21,053 bases of DNA from CALIBK01 sp037444165 (lineage in GTDB: Bacteria > Desulfobacterota > BSN033 > UBA1163), in the NCBI GenBank assembly GCA_037444165.1, contig JBBIMX010000050.1, forward strand, positions 1 to 21,053, read 5' to 3'. The translations under genes and the position numbers were made by a program. The notes under the pieces were generated by a model. The model worked only from the letters and a program-made list of their open reading frames with translations, had not been told where the DNA came from and did not search any database. Positions within the stretch are counted from its first letter, which is position 1. Each line of letters starts with the position of its first letter. This document shows, in pieces, positions 6,230-14,108 of the stretch.

Positions 6230-7642
6230 ATGGAAACCGAACATAAAAAATTCGACTTAATTATTATTGGAAGTGGACCAGGAGGCTATGCCTCTGCTAT
6301 TCTTTCGGCACAAAAAGGGCTCTCCGTTGCCCTGATTGAAAAAAAAGATCTCGGGGGGACTTGTCTTAATCGGGGATGTATCCCCACCAAAACTCTCCTT
6401 CACGAATCTTCATTGTGGTACCTTTTTAACCGATCGGGATTGATTCAAAAAAGAGAAGAGGTCGATTCCTATTTTAAAAGAACGATGGAGAAGAAAGATT
6501 GGGCTATTCGCCAGGTGGTCTCAGGCCTTCAAAATCTTTTGGCTCGTGAGCAAATCACTCTCTTTCGTGGAGAAGCCTCTTTCCATCATCCTAAATTAGT
6601 CATTGTAAAGAGGGATGGGGAAGTGAATGAAAGATTGGAAGCCCCTCACGTTTTGATTGCTTCAGGTGCTGTTCCCAAGGAGATCGAGACCTCTAAGAGG
6701 GATGGGCAATGGATAATTGGAAGTGATGATCTCCTTCGTTTAGAAGAGGTCCCGTCCTCCTTAGCAATTATCGGTGGAGGGAGGAGGGGAGTGGAATTTG
6801 CAATCTTTTTCACCCATTTTGGGGTTCCTGTCACGCTCATTGAAAGGGAGAATCGAATCCTTCCTAAGATGGACCGAGAAATCTCTGTCCGGTATAAAGG
6901 GATCTTAACCAAAAATAAAGTAAAGGTTTTTACTGAGACAGAAGTCCTTTCAACAGAAGTCCTCGAAAAAAATAGATCGATTCTCCTCACCCTGAATCAA
7001 AAAGGAAAAAAAGAGACAGTAGAAGTTGAAAAAGTCCTGGTGGTGGCAGAAAGGAAAGGAGATATAGAGGGTCTCAATTTAACCCACGCCGAGGTCACCC
7101 TCAAAGGAGACTTCATCTCTGTGGATTCTTTTATGAAGACCTCCATGCCCAACATCTATGCCGTAGGGGATGTTGTAGGAAGGGGGTTTTATGCCCATAA
7201 GGCATTTTACGAAGGGAGGGTGGCAATCGAGAATATCATAGGTAAAGAAAGTCAGGTCAATTATCGAACCATTCCTATTTGTCTTTATGGGCATCCTGAA
7301 GCCTCCTCGGTGGGGATGACAGAGGAAGAAGCATTGAACCAGTATGGGGAAGTTCAGATAGGAAAATTTCCATTTATGGCCTGTGGTCGGGCTATTGCTG
7401 AAGGAAATCAGGAAGGGATGGTAAAAATCATCTCCGAAAAAAAGTATGGAGAGGTCTTAGGCCTTCATATTCTGGGTCCCTTGGCAACGGAGTTGATCCA
7501 CTTAGGCGTCATGGCTATGAAACATGAAATTGGAGTGGAGGATCTTAAAGAGCTCATCTTTGCCCATCCCACCTTTTCGGAGGCCTTCTTTGAGGCGGGT
7601 TTGGATACCTATGGAGAGGCCCTCCATATGATGAAAGGATGA
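6230..7642 (+). CDS. lpdA: dihydrolipoyl dehydrogenase (E3)
   Basis: A 470-residue flavoprotein disulfide reductase that reoxidises the dihydrolipoyl group of E2 and passes electrons via FAD to NAD. The FAD-binding GSGPGG is at 14-19. The redox disulfide motif GGTCLNRGCIPTK gives Cys45 and Cys50. The NAD-binding loop is GGGRRG, near residues 183-188. The second FAD motif YAVGDVVG lies around 305-312. The interface base pair is His446/Glu451 in HPTFSE. Length and all catalytic residues are normal. AAGGA precedes the ATG by 9 bases. It is the first enzyme gene after the regulator and pairs with the E2 and two E1 sets that follow. The double arginine in the NAD loop is not the common form but keeps the glycines. 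The tag lpdA indicates the family, not a housekeeping role. Confidence 0.95.
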   Translation: METEHKKFDLIIIGSGPGGYASAILSAQKGLSVALIEKKDLGGTCLNRGCIPTKTLLHESSLWYLFNRSGLIQKREEVDSYFKRTMEKKDWAIRQVVSGLQNLLAREQITLFRGEASFHHPKLVIVKRDGEVNERLEAPHVLIASGAVPKEIETSKRDGQWIIGSDDLLRLEEVPSSLAIIGGGRRGVEFAIFFTHFGVPVTLIERENRILPKMDREISVRYKGILTKNKVKVFTETEVLSTEVLEKNRSILLTLNQKGKKETVEVEKVLVVAERKGDIEGLNLTHAEVTLKGDFISVDSFMKTSMPNIYAVGDVVGRGFYAHKAFYEGRVAIENIIGKESQVNYRTIPICLYGHPEASSVGMTEEEALNQYGEVQIGKFPFMACGRAIAEGNQEGMVKIISEKKYGEVLGLHILGPLATELIHLGVMAMKHEIGVEDLKELIFAHPTFSEAFFEAGLDTYGEALHMMKG

Positions 7643-7713
7643 TAAGAAGGGTTTTTATTGAGGCGCGAGGCTCCAGGTGAAATGAGAAGGTTATCTTATA
7701 GAGGAGATTGACG

Positions 7714-8913
7714 ATGGCAACCACGGTGATCATGCCCAAACTTGGATTGACCATGACGGAAGGGACAATTGAACGATGGTTAAAAAAAGAGGGAGATCGT
7801 GTGCAAAAAGGGGAGCCCCTGGTAGAAATCATTACCGAGAAGATCAATTTTCAATATGAATCTCCCGCCTCAGGAATTTTAAGAAAGATTCTTCGCCATG
7901 AAGGCGAAGTCGTTCCCGTAGCTACCCCCATTGCGATCATAGCAGAAGAGGGAGAGGCCTTAACAGAGATTGAAGGCATCATGCCAGAAATTCAAGTCGA
8001 GCCTACTGCTCCTCCTCTCATTCATAAAGAAACCCAGGCGGAGAGGTCCGAGAGAATTCTTGCCTCTCCTTTGGCCAAGAAGATGGCAAAAGAAAAGGGA
8101 GTAGATCTAAGGACTCTACGAGGATCCGGTCCTCGAGGCCGAATTGTTCAAGCCGATGTCCTTAAAGCGATCGAGCATCTTAAGGAAAAAGAAGTTCCTT
8201 CTCCACCCCCTGTTCAACCCTCTTCTGGAAGACTCCTTCCTCTCAGGGGCATAAGGAAGATCATTGCTAAGAGGATGGCAGAAAGCTTTCAAAATATCCC
8301 CCATTTCTATCTCTCTGTTGAAGTGGAAATGACCGCTCTTCAGGAACTCAGGGAGCGTATCAAGGAGGAGATCGAGAGACGGTTAAACATTCGAATTACG
8401 ATGACCGATCTCCTGGTCAAAATCACGGCCTCTGCCCTTAAGGATCATCCTATCATGAACTCAAAGTTTGAAGAGGACCAAATTCGTTTGATGGAAGAGA
8501 TCAATATTGGCGTAGCGATCGCTCTCGAAGAGGGACTGATCGTTCCTGTTATCCACCATGCCGATAAGAAATCATTGGGAGAGATTTCGGTCGCTCTCAG
8601 AGACCTGACCCAAAGGGCGAGAGGAGGAAAGCTCTCTCTCGAAGAGGTGGAGGGAGGAACGTTCACCCTTTCCAATATGGGGATGCTCGGGATCGATCAA
8701 TTTAATCCCATAATCAATCCTCCCCAGTGTTCCATTTTAGGAGTGGGAAGAACAGTCGAAAAGCCTGTGGTTAAAGGGAGAGAAATAGTGATAAAACCTA
8801 TGGCTTGGCTTACCCTTTCCTCAGATCATCGAATTGTAGATGGAGCCACAGCGGCCCAATTTTTAAATGATCTCAAACGGTTAATTGAAGATCCCGTCCT
8901 TCTTTTAATTTAA
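7714..8913 (+). CDS. dihydrolipoamide acyltransferase (E2) of a 2-oxoacid/acetoin dehydrogenase complex
   Basis: The 399-residue E2 core carries three parts. A single lipoyl domain (about 1-78) has the lipoylated lysine at Lys43 in ITEKINF. A peripheral-subunit-binding domain sits at about 113-150 (ILASPLAKKMAKEKGVDL, RGRIVQADVL). The catalytic acyltransferase domain follows, with the HxxxDG motif at His372-Gly377 (HRIVDG). It transfers the acyl group made by E1 to CoA. The ATG at 7714 is preferred over the TTG two codons earlier because GAGGAG lies 7 bases before it and the family normally begins MATxVxMPKLG. One lipoyl domain and a short linker are typical of bacterial acetoin or branched 2-oxoacid E2 enzymes. 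It is the only E2 for the two E1 pairs that follow. Acyl specificity cannot be read from the sequence. Confidence 0.94.
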   Translation: MATTVIMPKLGLTMTEGTIERWLKKEGDRVQKGEPLVEIITEKINFQYESPASGILRKILRHEGEVVPVATPIAIIAEEGEALTEIEGIMPEIQVEPTAPPLIHKETQAERSERILASPLAKKMAKEKGVDLRTLRGSGPRGRIVQADVLKAIEHLKEKEVPSPPPVQPSSGRLLPLRGIRKIIAKRMAESFQNIPHFYLSVEVEMTALQELRERIKEEIERRLNIRITMTDLLVKITASALKDHPIMNSKFEEDQIRLMEEINIGVAIALEEGLIVPVIHHADKKSLGEISVALRDLTQRARGGKLSLEEVEGGTFTLSNMGMLGIDQFNPIINPPQCSILGVGRTVEKPVVKGREIVIKPMAWLTLSSDHRIVDGATAAQFLNDLKRLIEDPVLLLI

Positions 8914-8960
8914 AAAGGACAAAGCAACTAAGAGAGGGAGGGATGAAAGGAGATGGGTTT

Positions 8961-9956
8961 ATGGAAAAGGACTCCAAAACATGGCTTGAACTCTATCGGC
9001 TGATGGTCAAAATCAGAAGATTTGAGACGTTGACCGGGGAGCTTTTTGCTTCAGGAAAGATTCCAGGATTTATTCATCTCTCCATTGGTCAGGAAGCCTC
9101 TTCAGTTGGAGTCTGTTCTGTATTGCGAAAGGATGATTACATCACCACCACCCATCGGGGTCACGGTCATGTGATTGCCAAGGGAGGAGACGTGAAGAAG
9201 ATGTTCGCCGAATTGATGGGTCGAGAAACTGGGTATTGCAGAGGGAAGGGGGGATCGATGCATATTGCTGATTTTTCAATTGGTATCTTAGGAGCCAATG
9301 GAGTTGTGGCCGGTGGTTTCCCTATCATTGTTGGGGCTGGACTGTCTATTAAATTAAGAGGGACGGATCAGGTGGCGGTCTGTTTTTTTGGAGACGGGGC
9401 TTCCAATCGGGGACCTTTTCATGAAGCCCTGAATATGGCATCGATTTGGAAGCTACCCATTGTATTTGTTTGTGAGAATAATCAATTTGCTTCGACCACT
9501 TCGGTCCATTATTCTACCTCGGTCAAGAGCATTGCCTTAAGGGGTGAGGCCTATGGAATTCCGGGGAGGAGTTTAGATGGAAATAATGTCCTGGAAGTGA
9601 GAGAAGCCGCTATTGAGGCCGTAGAGAGAGCCCGGAAGGGAGAGGGTCCCACCCTCTTAGAAAACAGAACCTATCGACTTAGAGGCCATTTTGAAGGTGA
9701 CCCTCAACGCTATCGGACTAAAGAAGAGGTGGAGAAGTTTTCCGAGAAAGATCCCATTCGTCAGTTTCAGGCCTTCCTGAAGAACCAGAAGATTCTTAAC
9801 GAAAAGAGCGATCAAGAGATTTGGAATGAAATTGATCAAGAACTCCAAGAAGCCATTCGATTCGCTGAAGAGAGTCCCTTTCCTCAACCTCAGGATGCCC
9901 TTAAGGATCTCTATGTGGAAGAGGGAGAGAGCCTTATCCAGAGGAGACTTGTATGA
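8961..9956 (+). CDS. thiamine-diphosphate dehydrogenase E1 alpha subunit, copy 1
   Basis: A 331-residue E1 alpha of the acetoin/pyruvate/branched-chain family. It holds the ThDP-Mg motif starting GDGASN at Gly144 and ending in the CENN segment about 28 residues on. It also has THRGHGH and the YRLRGHFEGDP segment near the phosphorylation-loop position. With beta it would decarboxylate a 2-oxoacid or cleave an alpha-hydroxyketone and reductively acylate E2. The ATG at 8961 is chosen because AAAGGAG lies 8 bases before it. An in-frame ATG at 8943 would add six residues but has its GGGAGG only about 2 bases away. After CENN it reads QFASTT where copy 2 has QYALSTP, a substitution close to the cofactor. 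Its stop overlaps the E1 beta start (ATGA). Confidence 0.93.
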   Translation: MEKDSKTWLELYRLMVKIRRFETLTGELFASGKIPGFIHLSIGQEASSVGVCSVLRKDDYITTTHRGHGHVIAKGGDVKKMFAELMGRETGYCRGKGGSMHIADFSIGILGANGVVAGGFPIIVGAGLSIKLRGTDQVAVCFFGDGASNRGPFHEALNMASIWKLPIVFVCENNQFASTTSVHYSTSVKSIALRGEAYGIPGRSLDGNNVLEVREAAIEAVERARKGEGPTLLENRTYRLRGHFEGDPQRYRTKEEVEKFSEKDPIRQFQAFLKNQKILNEKSDQEIWNEIDQELQEAIRFAEESPFPQPQDALKDLYVEEGESLIQRRLV

Positions 9957-10948
9957 ATCTCCGGGAACTGACCAATACAGAAGCAATGGTTGAAGCCTTA
10001 AAGGAAGAGATGACAAGAGATCCATCGATCTTTATTATTGGGGAGGATCTGGTCGCTCATGGAGGAATCTTTGGACAGTTTATTGGGCTTCCCGAAGCCT
10101 TTCCAGGAAGGGTAATTGATACCCCAATCTCCGAAACGTGCATCGTAGGGGCAGGGCTTGGGGCCGCCCTCACTGGAATGAGACCTTTTGTAGATCTTCA
10201 CTTTGCAGATTTTACGACCTGTGCTATGGATGAAATTGTGAACCAGGTAGCCAAGATTAGATATATGTTTGGCGGACAGGCAAAGATTCCATTAGTCATT
10301 TGGGCCCCTGATGGGGCGGGGCTGTCTGCTGCCGCTCACCATTCCCAATCCTTGGAAGCGTGGTTTATTCATACGCCAGGCCTTAAAGTGGTCTCTCCCT
10401 GCTTTCCCTATGATGTAAAAGGGTTAATCAAAACTTCTATCCGAAGTGATGATCCCATCATTTTCTTCATGCACAAAAAGATTTTTTCTCGTAAAGGTCC
10501 TGTTCCTGAAGAGGAATATGTGATCCCTTTAGGGAAGGCAGAGATCAAACATCCGGGGACAGATGTGACCATCATTACCTATTCGATCATGGTTCTTCAT
10601 GCCCTTGAGGTCGCTGAGGAGATGGAAAAAGAAGGGATCCGTGTCGAGGTTTTAGATCTCAGGACCCTTTGGCCTATGGATTGGGAAAGGATCGCTGAAA
10701 GCGTGACTAAAACCCATCGGGTCATCATCGCCCATGAGGCTTGTCTTACCTGTGGATTTGGAGCCGAGATTTCTGCTCGAATCCAAGAAGAACTCTTTGA
10801 TGAACTGGATGCACCCATTTTTCGAGTGGGGGCTTATCGTGTCCCTATCCCCTTTAGTCCCCCTTTGGAAAGATTCGTAATCCCAGGAAAGGAGTCCTTG
10901 AAAAAAACCATCTATAACATGTTTGGAAAGGAAATCGATTCAAAATGA
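9953..10948 (+). CDS. thiamine-diphosphate dehydrogenase E1 beta subunit, copy 1 (divergent active-site loop)
   Basis: A 331-residue transketolase-like E1 beta subunit with an N-terminal pyrimidine-binding domain (IIGEDL, TPISE, FADF) and a C-terminal transketolase domain (VLDLRTLWPMDWE). The family's active-site HSQS is present, preceded by a second histidine (His129-His130). The segment before it reads APDGAGLSAAAHHSQS, unlike the usual RTQQGGGRGNAAQHSQS form carried by copy 2. The subunit therefore looks functional but altered in its substrate pocket. The ATG overlaps the E1 alpha-1 stop as ATGA, with GAGGAG 6 bases upstream. Its own stop overlaps E1 alpha-2 the same way, so translation of the three genes is coupled. 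Confidence 0.92.
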   Translation: MNLRELTNTEAMVEALKEEMTRDPSIFIIGEDLVAHGGIFGQFIGLPEAFPGRVIDTPISETCIVGAGLGAALTGMRPFVDLHFADFTTCAMDEIVNQVAKIRYMFGGQAKIPLVIWAPDGAGLSAAAHHSQSLEAWFIHTPGLKVVSPCFPYDVKGLIKTSIRSDDPIIFFMHKKIFSRKGPVPEEEYVIPLGKAEIKHPGTDVTIITYSIMVLHALEVAEEMEKEGIRVEVLDLRTLWPMDWERIAESVTKTHRVIIAHEACLTCGFGAEISARIQEELFDELDAPIFRVGAYRVPIPFSPPLERFVIPGKESLKKTIYNMFGKEIDSK

Positions 10949-11919
10949 CCGAGCTCATTGACCCAACCTTCTATATTAAGATGTATGAGCAGATGCTCAC
11001 CATTCGAAGTTTTGAAGAAAAGGCGATCGAGCTTTTTGAACATAATCTCATTCGGGGAAATATCCATCCCTGTATTGGCCAGGAAGCGGTTTCTGTGGGA
11101 GTGTGTTTGGCTCTCCGAAGAGAGGACTATATGCTGAATACCCATCGGGGTCATGGTAATTGTATCGCAAAGGGAGCTGATCTTAAAAGGATGATGGCCG
11201 AACTTCTTGGGAGATCGACGGGATATTGCAAAGGGAAGGGAGGCTCCATGCACATAGCCGATTTTGAAGGAGGGAATTTAGGAGCGAATGGCATTGTTGG
11301 GGGTGGACTGCCGATTGCTGTCGGTGCAGGAATCAGTATTCAGAATCGAGGCACCGATCAAGTGGTGGCCTGTTTTTTTGGAGACGGCGCGGTCAATCAA
11401 GGAACGTTTCATGAAAGCATGAACTTGGCAGCCATTTGGAAACTTCCTGTTATTTTTATCTGCGAAAATAATCAATATGCCCTCTCCACCCCGATTCAGG
11501 AAGCCATTTCGATTCCTAAGATCTCAGATCGAGCCCTTGCCTATGGAATCCCAGGAGTCACTATTGACGGGAATGATGTGACTGAAGTCTATATCCAAAT
11601 GAGAAAGGCTGTTGAAAGGGCAAGATCGGGGAAGGGTCCTACCCTTCTGGATTGTGTAACCTATCGGTTTTATGGTCATTTTACCGGAGACCCCGGAAGG
11701 GGAATCACTTATCGCTCAAAAGAAGAGATGGAGGAGTGGTTAAGAAGATGTCCTATCAAAAGATTGAGAGAATATCTTTTCCGAGAAGGTCTTCTTTCAG
11801 AAGAAAAGGAGGAAGAGATTCAAAGCCATGTGAAAAAATCTATTGAAGAGGCAGTCCGATTTGCTCAGGAAAGCCCTTTTCCGAACCCTGAGGAGGCTAC
11901 TCAGGATCTTTTCTATTAA
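10945..11919 (+). CDS. thiamine-diphosphate dehydrogenase E1 alpha subunit, copy 2
   Basis: A second E1 alpha (324 residues), clearly homologous to copy 1 along its whole length. Both share THRGHG, GKGGSMHIADF, RGTDQV and the GDG...CENN ThDP motif, here starting at Gly146 (GDGAVNQG). Copy 2 keeps the QYALSTP sequence common in acetoin and pyruvate dehydrogenases after CENN. It has YGHFTGDP where copy 1 has RGHFEGDP. By eye more than half the residues match, so the pair arose by an old tandem duplication or by joining of two paralogous sets, not a recent copy. ATG overlaps the stop of E1 beta-1 (ATGA). It presumably assembles with E1 beta-2. Confidence 0.93.
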   Translation: MTELIDPTFYIKMYEQMLTIRSFEEKAIELFEHNLIRGNIHPCIGQEAVSVGVCLALRREDYMLNTHRGHGNCIAKGADLKRMMAELLGRSTGYCKGKGGSMHIADFEGGNLGANGIVGGGLPIAVGAGISIQNRGTDQVVACFFGDGAVNQGTFHESMNLAAIWKLPVIFICENNQYALSTPIQEAISIPKISDRALAYGIPGVTIDGNDVTEVYIQMRKAVERARSGKGPTLLDCVTYRFYGHFTGDPGRGITYRSKEEMEEWLRRCPIKRLREYLFREGLLSEEKEEEIQSHVKKSIEEAVRFAQESPFPNPEEATQDLFY

Positions 11920-11931
11920 AGGAGTGAGCCT

Positions 11932-12912
11932 TTGCCAGAAGTCACTTTTGTTGAATCCCTAAGAATGACACTTAAAGAGGAGATGCAACGCGATGCTTCT
12001 CTCATGTTGATGGGAGAAGATATTGGGCGGTATGGAGGTATCTTTGGAGTGACCAAAGGATTGCTCGAAGAATTTGGGCCTCATCGGGTTCGGAGTACAC
12101 CTATCTCAGAATCGGCCATCATAGGTTCCGCATTAGGAGCGGCCATGACGGGTATACGTACCGTTGCTGAAATCATGTATATTGACTTCACCCCTTGTGC
12201 TATGGATCAGATTGTGAATCAGGTCGCTAAGATGCGATATATGTCCGGAGGAAAGGTTAAGGTTCCCCTGGTCATTAGAACCCAGCAAGGGGGTGGGAGG
12301 GGAAATGCAGCCCAACATTCTCAGAGTCTTGAGGCCCTGTTTTTTCATATCCCCGGGCTAAAAATTGTGGTCCCCTCGACTCCCTATGATGCGAGAGGCC
12401 TGCTAAAAAGTGCTATTCGAGATGATAATCCTGTGATATTTATTGAACATAAACTCCTCTATGCCACAAAGGGGCCTATTCCTGATGGGGAATATCTTAT
12501 CCCTTTTGGTCAAGCCGATATCAAAAGAGAAGGGAAGGATGTGACGATCCTCTCGTTTTCTTATATGGTCTTGAAGGCTCTAAAGGCAGCCCAGTACCTT
12601 GCAGGGGAAGGAATTGAAACAGAAGTGATTGACCTCAGAACCCTCGTTCCCTTGGATCTGGAGACGATCCTTCGGTCTGTCCGGAAGACAAATCGAGTGG
12701 TCATCGTTCATGAGGGATGTCGAAGAGGCGGCATAGGTGCAGAAATTGCCTGTTGTATCCAGGAAGAGGCCTTTGACTATCTCGATGCCCCTATAGAGAG
12801 AATTGGGGCGCTTAATGTTCCCATTCCTTATTCTGAGCCCTTGGAGAATGCTGTGATTCCTAAGGAAGAGGATATTATCCGGGGAGTAAAGAAACTTTTA
12901 TATCAGACTTAA
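11932..12912 (+). CDS. thiamine-diphosphate dehydrogenase E1 beta subunit, copy 2
   Basis: A 326-residue E1 beta with the usual layout: LMGEDIGRYGGIFG, TPISESAIIGSALGAA, then RTQQGGGRGNAAQHSQS with His129. It ends with the transketolase C-terminal domain (VIDLRTLVPLDLETI; VVIVHEG). This is the canonical active-site loop of pyruvate/acetoin/branched-chain E1 beta. The start is TTG at 11932, with AAAGGAG 7 bases before it; no better start codon is near. A 12-bp gap separates it from E1 alpha-2. It forms the second E1 heterodimer, which would use the same E2 and E3. Confidence 0.93.
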   Translation: MPEVTFVESLRMTLKEEMQRDASLMLMGEDIGRYGGIFGVTKGLLEEFGPHRVRSTPISESAIIGSALGAAMTGIRTVAEIMYIDFTPCAMDQIVNQVAKMRYMSGGKVKVPLVIRTQQGGGRGNAAQHSQSLEALFFHIPGLKIVVPSTPYDARGLLKSAIRDDNPVIFIEHKLLYATKGPIPDGEYLIPFGQADIKREGKDVTILSFSYMVLKALKAAQYLAGEGIETEVIDLRTLVPLDLETILRSVRKTNRVVIVHEGCRRGGIGAEIACCIQEEAFDYLDAPIERIGALNVPIPYSEPLENAVIPKEEDIIRGVKKLLYQT

Positions 12913-12921
12913 AAGGGGGTT

Positions 12922-14001
12922 GTGCTGAAAGCTAAAGCGATGGTTCTGATCGAGCCTGGACGATTGGAGATTCAAGAATTCGAGTTGAGGTCTCCAGGTT
13001 CTAAAGAGATATTAATTAAAACAAGAGTCACCTCTGTTTGTTCTACTGATGTTAAGGTATTTCATGGACAAGTCACCTCAGCTCGTTACCCAATTATTAT
13101 GGGACATGAGTTCACAGGTGAGATTGTGGAGATCGGACGGGAAGCAAGGGAAAAATATTCTTTAGAGGTTGGAGACCGAGTCACTCCAGAACCTTACATC
13201 CCGTGCGGGCACTGTGAATGGTGTAGAACTAATCACCATTATCATAATTGTCCCACCGTTGGCCTTTATGGAATTTCCCTACCCTGCAGTCAGCCCCCCT
13301 ATCTCCTTGGAGGCTATTCAGAATATGTTTATCTAATAGAAGGAACCCTTCTTCACAGGTTAGCACCAGAGGCATCAGACTTGGCGGGAAGCCTTTCCTC
13401 GGTTGTGGGTAACGGGGTAAGATGGGTCAAAACCTTAGGGCAGATGAGCTTTGGTCAATCCTTGGTGATCAGTGGAGCCGGTTCTCAAGGCCTATGTACC
13501 CTTGCTGCGGCCCGTGAGGCAGGTGTAAGGCCCATCGTGATGCTTGGTCTTTCTTCTGATTCTGCCCGATTTGAGCTGGCCAAAGAAATGGGGGTTGACT
13601 ATACAGTGGAAGTAGACAAAGAGGATCCATTAAAAGTAGTCCCTGAATTGATTGGAGGAGACCCCGATGTGGTGATTGAGACCTCCGGTGTTCCTGAAGC
13701 CATCCAAACCGCAATTCGACTGGTTCGTCGTTCTGGACGAGTGGTCTCGATTGGTCTATCGGGAGGTAAACAGACTCCAATTAATTTTGACGATCTGGTA
13801 TGGCGGGATATCAGCATCGTGTGCGGCAAGGGTCAGGCAGGGAATGTGGTTGATGCAATGCGGCTCATCCATTCTGGTAAATACCCCTTTGATAAGATCA
13901 ACAATTATCATTATCGGTTATCAGAGTTAGAACAGGCCTTAATGGATACTGAAAGGCCACCAGCCAATTTCATCAAGGGGGCCATCGTGTTTGATGGATA
14001 G
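12922..14001 (+). CDS. zinc-dependent medium-chain alcohol dehydrogenase
   Basis: A 359-residue MDR-family oxidoreductase. Catalytic zinc ligands appear at Cys40 (SVCSTDVK) and His62-Glu63 (MGHE). The structural zinc site is complete: Cys95, Cys98, Cys101 and Cys110. A Rossmann loop GAGSQG follows at about residue 184. These mark the sorbitol/threonine/2,3-butanediol dehydrogenase branch, which oxidises secondary alcohols with NAD(P). The start is GTG at 12922, nine bases after the E1 beta-2 stop, with a G-rich purine stretch upstream; a later in-frame ATG at 12940 is possible. Placed between the E1 genes and the TRAP transporter, it may oxidise a hydroxyl to the carbonyl substrate of the dehydrogenase complex (inference). 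Confidence 0.9.
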   Translation: MLKAKAMVLIEPGRLEIQEFELRSPGSKEILIKTRVTSVCSTDVKVFHGQVTSARYPIIMGHEFTGEIVEIGREAREKYSLEVGDRVTPEPYIPCGHCEWCRTNHHYHNCPTVGLYGISLPCSQPPYLLGGYSEYVYLIEGTLLHRLAPEASDLAGSLSSVVGNGVRWVKTLGQMSFGQSLVISGAGSQGLCTLAAAREAGVRPIVMLGLSSDSARFELAKEMGVDYTVEVDKEDPLKVVPELIGGDPDVVIETSGVPEAIQTAIRLVRRSGRVVSIGLSGGKQTPINFDDLVWRDISIVCGKGQAGNVVDAMRLIHSGKYPFDKINNYHYRLSELEQALMDTERPPANFIKGAIVFDG

Positions 14002-14010
14002 GTTTAAAAA

Positions 14011-14042
14011 GAAGGGAGGTGATGAAAGAAGAGGATTGAGTG
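14011..14042 (+). other. strong ribosome binding site with a 5-codon open frame in the dctP leader
   Basis: GGGAGGTGATG places a near-perfect Shine-Dalgarno sequence just before ATG 14022. That frame reads MKEED, then TGA at 14037-14039, directly followed by GTG at 14040 in the same frame as dctP. It could be a leader peptide, a decayed start, or chance in a purine-rich leader. Confidence 0.25.
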
Positions 14043-14108
14043 GAAGAAAGCGTAGAGAAGGAAAGTCAAAATGTTTTGGACAAAAAAGAATGGGAAAGGA
14101 GGATCAAT

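Noticed and set aside
6230..12912. Classical acetoin dehydrogenase operon (acoABCL)
   Set aside because: The E1 type is compatible, but gene order differs, E1 is doubled, acoX is absent, and the regulator is XRE-cupin; acetoin remains only one possible substrate.
14037..14039. UGA as selenocysteine or readthrough codon
   Set aside because: No SECIS-like structure was seen after it, and no homologous protein region would require it; treated as a stop.
14040..14108. GTG start giving dctP 23 extra residues
   Set aside because: It would hide a perfect signal peptide, and the ATG at 14109 has an ideal Shine-Dalgarno sequence.
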